NCBI GenBank assembly: GCA_021817825.1
Contig: JAKAFS010000033.1
Span: forward strand, 1-37,975
DNA: 37,975 bases
DNA from: Deltaproteobacteria bacterium
GTDB taxonomy: Bacteria; Desulfobacterota; Syntrophia; Syntrophales; UBA5619
Reading direction: 5' to 3'
Under the pieces are notes generated by a model. It worked only from the letters and a program-made list of their open reading frames with translations. It did no database searches and was not told the origin of the DNA. How positions within the stretch are numbered: position 1 is the first letter of the stretch; each line of letters opens with the position of its first letter. This document shows positions 35,502-37,975 of the stretch, one piece after another. The translations under genes and the position numbers were made by a program.

Positions 35502-37975
35502 ATGAAAATTATTTTCGCCATCCTTGTAAGCTTTTTTTCGTTGATAGTCATTGGCATGCCTGCTTATTCCGGCAATATCTGGGATGGCGAGGGCGCCAAC
35601 CCATACATCAATACCGCCAATAACTGGGATGGCAATGTGGTCCCTGCCCTGGACGGCACCCAGCTGGTGACCTTCGGAACCGGTGGCGCCGGCGCCACCA
35701 TCAATACCAATGGCTATTTTCTGGGGCTGACCATCAATCGGGACAGCAACTTTTCGATTGCCGCCGGCGCGGGAAATCTGACCATCGGAAACGGTGGGAT
35801 CAATGCGGCAATCCCGAACGCCACTTCCCGCATCTATACGATCAGCGAAGGATTGATTCTCGCGGCCGATCAAACATGGACCGCAACGAACAACGGCGCG
35901 GGCCTGACCTCTCTTACGGTAAGCGGCGCCGTTTCCGGGGCGGGCCGGAACCTTACGGTGGGAGGAACGGGCAATACATTCATATCCGGCGTCATCGGCA
36001 CCGGCGCCGGCGGCCTCAGCAAGACGGATACCGGCACACTCACCCTCTCGGGCGCCAACACCTATTCCGGCGGCACGACGCTCGCCGCCGGCACCCTTTC
36101 CGTCGCCAACAATGCCGCCCTGGGAACGGGCACGCTGGAACTGAACGGCGGCACGCTCACCTCATCCTCATCGACTGCCAGGACACTGACGAACAGCGCC
36201 CTCGCCACCGGAGACTTCACACTCGGACAGGCGACGGGAGGGACGGGCGCCCTCACCTTGTCGGGAACCATGGATCTGGGCGTCGCCACACGGCAGATCA
36301 CGGTGAACAATGCCGCCGATACGATCTCCGGCGTCATCTCCGGCACGGGCGGCCTCACCAAAACCGGCACAGGCACCCTTAGCCTCTACGGCGCCAACAC
36401 CTACTCCGGCGGCACGATCGTCAGCGCCGGCGCCCTTCAGGGCAATGCCACGAGTCTACAGGGCGATATCACAAACAACGCCTATGTCGTCTTCAACCAG
36501 ACGGCAGCCGGGACCTATGCCGGAAATATCTCCGGCACGGGCAGGATCGCCAAGACCGGCGCCGGCACGCTCACCCTCGCCGGCGCCAATACCTATACGG
36601 GAACGACGACGATCAGCGCCGGCACTTTAAGCCTGGGGGCCGACAACGCCCTGTCCCAGACAACGGCGCTCACTTTGGCCAATACGGCCGGAGCAACGCT
36701 CGACCTCAACAGCTTCAACCAGACCATCGGGTCCCTGGCCGGTGGCGGCACCACGGGAGGCAATGTGACCCTGGGCGCCGGCAGGCTCACCACGGGCAAC
36801 GCTGCCAGCACCTCTTATTACGGCGTCATCTCCGGCACGGGCGGCCTCACCAAAACCGGCACAGGCACCCTTAGCCTCTACGGCGCCAACACCTACACGG
36901 GCGGCACGACCGTCAGCGCCGGCGCCCTTCAGGGCAATGCCGCGAGTCTACAGGGCGATATCACAAACAACGCCTATGTCGTCTTCAACCAGGCGGCGGC
37001 CGGGACCTATGCCGGAAATATCTCCGGCACGGGCAGGATCGCCAAGACCGGCGCCGGCACGCTCACCCTCGCCGGCGCCAACAACTATGCGGGAACGACG
37101 ACGATCAGCGCCGGCACTTTAAGCCTGGGGGCCGACAACGCCCTGTCGCAGACAACGGCGCTCACTTTGGCCAATACGGCCGGAGCAACGCTCGACCTCA
37201 GCAGCTTCAATCAGACCATCGGGTCCCTGGCCGGTGGCGGCACCACGGGAGGCAATGTGACCCTGGGCGCCGGCAGGCTCACCACAGGCAACGCTGCGAG
37301 CACGGCTTATGCCGGGGTGATCAGCGGTACAGGCGGACTCGTCAAGACGGGCACGGGCACACTCACCCTCTCGGGCGCCAACACCTACTCCGGCGGCGCG
37401 ACCCTTGCCGCCGGCACCCTTTCCGTCGCCAACAATGCCGCCCTGGGAACAGGCACGCTGGAACTGAACGGCGGCACGCTCACCTCATCCTCATCGACTG
37501 CCAGGACACTGACGAACAGCGCCCAGGTCACCGGAGACTTCACACTCGGACAGGCGACGGGAGGGACGGGCGCCCTCACCTTGTCGGGGGCGATGGATCT
37601 GGGAGCTACCACACGGCAGATCACCGTGAACAACGCCGCCGATACGATCTCCGGCGTCATCTCCGGTGCCGGCGGCCTCACCAAGGCCGGCATCGGGACG
37701 CTTATTCTCTCCGGCGCCAACACCTATTCCGGAGGCACGACCGTCAGCGCCGGCACCCTTCAAGGTCATTCAGAGAGCCTTCAGGGAGAGATCGCGAACA
37801 ATGCAGCGGTGATCTTCAACCAAACCACTGCGGGGACTTATGCAGGCGATATCTCCGGCACGGGCAGGATCGCCAAGACCGGCGCCGGCACGCTCACCCT
37901 CGCCGGCGCCAATACCTATACGGGAACGACGACGATCAGCGCCGGCACTTTAAGCCTGGGGGCCGACAACGCCCT
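35502..37975 (+). CDS. Large autotransporter-associated beta-strand repeat protein, 3' truncated
   Basis: The frame opens at ATG 35502 and has no stop up to the window end, giving over 820 residues. Residues 1-23 form a signal peptide (MKIIFAILVSFFSLIVIGM, cut near AYS). The next part, NIWDGEGANPYINTANNWDG, is typical of the start of passenger domains with autotransporter-associated repeats. Then come many copies of a beta-helix unit with the pattern G-x-G-x-L-x-K-x-G-x-G-T-L-x-L-x-G-A-N-x-Y-x-G-x-T-x-[IV]-x-A-G-x-L, rich in Gly, Thr, Ala and Asn and without Cys. It should be a secreted or surface-anchored beta-helix adhesin; the anchor lies beyond the window. No good ribosome binding site precedes the ATG. 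Open frames on the other strand here are shadows of the repeats. Confidence 0.88.
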   Translation, partial: MKIIFAILVSFFSLIVIGMPAYSGNIWDGEGANPYINTANNWDGNVVPALDGTQLVTFGTGGAGATINTNGYFLGLTINRDSNFSIAAGAGNLTIGNGGINAAIPNATSRIYTISEGLILAADQTWTATNNGAGLTSLTVSGAVSGAGRNLTVGGTGNTFISGVIGTGAGGLSKTDTGTLTLSGANTYSGGTTLAAGTLSVANNAALGTGTLELNGGTLTSSSSTARTLTNSALATGDFTLGQATGGTGALTLSGTMDLGVATRQITVNNAADTISGVISGTGGLTKTGTGTLSLYGANTYSGGTIVSAGALQGNATSLQGDITNNAYVVFNQTAAGTYAGNISGTGRIAKTGAGTLTLAGANTYTGTTTISAGTLSLGADNALSQTTALTLANTAGATLDLNSFNQTIGSLAGGGTTGGNVTLGAGRLTTGNAASTSYYGVISGTGGLTKTGTGTLSLYGANTYTGGTTVSAGALQGNAASLQGDITNNAYVVFNQAAAGTYAGNISGTGRIAKTGAGTLTLAGANNYAGTTTISAGTLSLGADNALSQTTALTLANTAGATLDLSSFNQTIGSLAGGGTTGGNVTLGAGRLTTGNAASTAYAGVISGTGGLVKTGTGTLTLSGANTYSGGATLAAGTLSVANNAALGTGTLELNGGTLTSSSSTARTLTNSAQVTGDFTLGQATGGTGALTLSGAMDLGATTRQITVNNAADTISGVISGAGGLTKAGIGTLILSGANTYSGGTTVSAGTLQGHSESLQGEIANNAAVIFNQTTAGTYAGDISGTGRIAKTGAGTLTLAGANTYTGTTTISAGTLSLGADNA
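36033..36329 (+). repeat. Repeat block X, copy 1
   Basis: 297 bp within the surface protein gene, starting GGCACACTCACC. It recurs nearly unchanged 1323 bp downstream (37356-37652). The distance is a whole number of codons (441). Confidence 0.85.
36330..36821 (+). repeat. Repeat block Y, copy 1
   Basis: 492 bp (164 codons), starting GGCGTCATCTCCGGC. It is followed directly by copy 2 and returns again at 37653. Anchors inside the block (GGATCGCCAAGACCGG) keep the exact 492-bp spacing. Confidence 0.88.
36822..37313 (+). repeat. Repeat block Y, copy 2
   Basis: Tandem copy of block Y, differing from copy 1 by few substitutions. The first 70 or so bases are identical. Confidence 0.88.
37356..37652 (+). 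repeat. Repeat block X, copy 2
   Basis: Second copy of block X, offset 1323 bp from copy 1. The few differences include CTCGCC changed to CAGGTC and a small patch near 37590-37610. The joint before it (37314-37355) is one codon shorter than at copy 1. Confidence 0.85.
37653..37975 (+). repeat. Repeat block Y, copy 3, partial
   Basis: First 323 bp of a third Y block, cut by the window end. It is more diverged at its start than copies 1 and 2 and almost identical again from about 37855. Confidence 0.85.

Noticed and set aside
36033..37975. CRISPR array or satellite DNA
   Set aside because: The repeats are long, in frame and without unique spacers; they encode beta-helix repeats of one protein.

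Overview
The window is GC-rich bacterial chromosome, gene-dense on both strands, with short intergenic gaps and sigma70-type promoters (TTGACA, about 17 bp, TATxxx). The gene set fits an anaerobic or microaerophilic deltaproteobacterium (Desulfobacterota, perhaps Syntrophales): class III (NrdD-type) reductase, flavin reductase-rubredoxin fusion, FeoA-FeoB fusion, molbindin, gmhA-grpE-dnaK, an ACT-domain malic enzyme and a selenoprotein. The taxonomy is inference from gene content; there is no rRNA gene to confirm it.

Layout. 1-2575: 3' part of an AsmA-like DUF748 protein. 2.7-6.0 kb (+): pdxA, glycerophosphodiesterase, single-cysteine peroxiredoxin, unknown membrane protein. 6.1-7.2 kb (+): GDP-mannose pyrophosphorylase. 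7.15-7.47 kb (-): a short gene read through an in-frame TGA, encoding a secreted MerP-like protein with a Cys-x-x-Sec motif and a bacterial SECIS hairpin. 7.7-9.0 kb (+): maf and yggS. 9.0-10.1 kb (+): flavin reductase-rubredoxin and a molbindin. 10.2-12.6 kb (-): copZ-copA. 12.9-17.2 kb (+): CHASE-like/HD-GYP protein, metallo-beta-lactamase-fold protein, YgiQ-type radical SAM protein and a 36-residue lysine-rich protein. 17.2-19.0 kb (-): mannose-phosphate isomerase-like cupin and malic enzyme. 19.3-21.5 kb (+): feoAB fusion. 21.6-25.8 kb (-): periplasmic binding protein, surE, membrane GAF/PAS protein. 26.0-29.1 kb (-): gmhA-grpE-dnaK. 29.4-32.9 kb (-): HD dNTPase-like protein overlapping nrdD. 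33.0-35.0 kb (+): SPFH/zinc-ribbon protein and nitroreductase. From 35.5 kb to the end (+): the start of a very large, highly repetitive autotransporter-type surface protein, preceded by an AT-rich gap.

How the genes fit together. Metal handling recurs (copZA, feoAB, molbindin, Sec-MerP). GDP-mannose and heptose genes serve the cell surface. The HD dNTPase/nrdD pair would sit on both sides of the dNTP pool. The signalling proteins (HD-GYP; GAF/PAS) are orphans without adjacent partners.

The two observations most worth following are the selenoprotein at 7148-7468, which ordinary gene callers miss because of the TGA codon, and the NrdD homologue whose expected glycyl-radical glycine appears to be glutamine.
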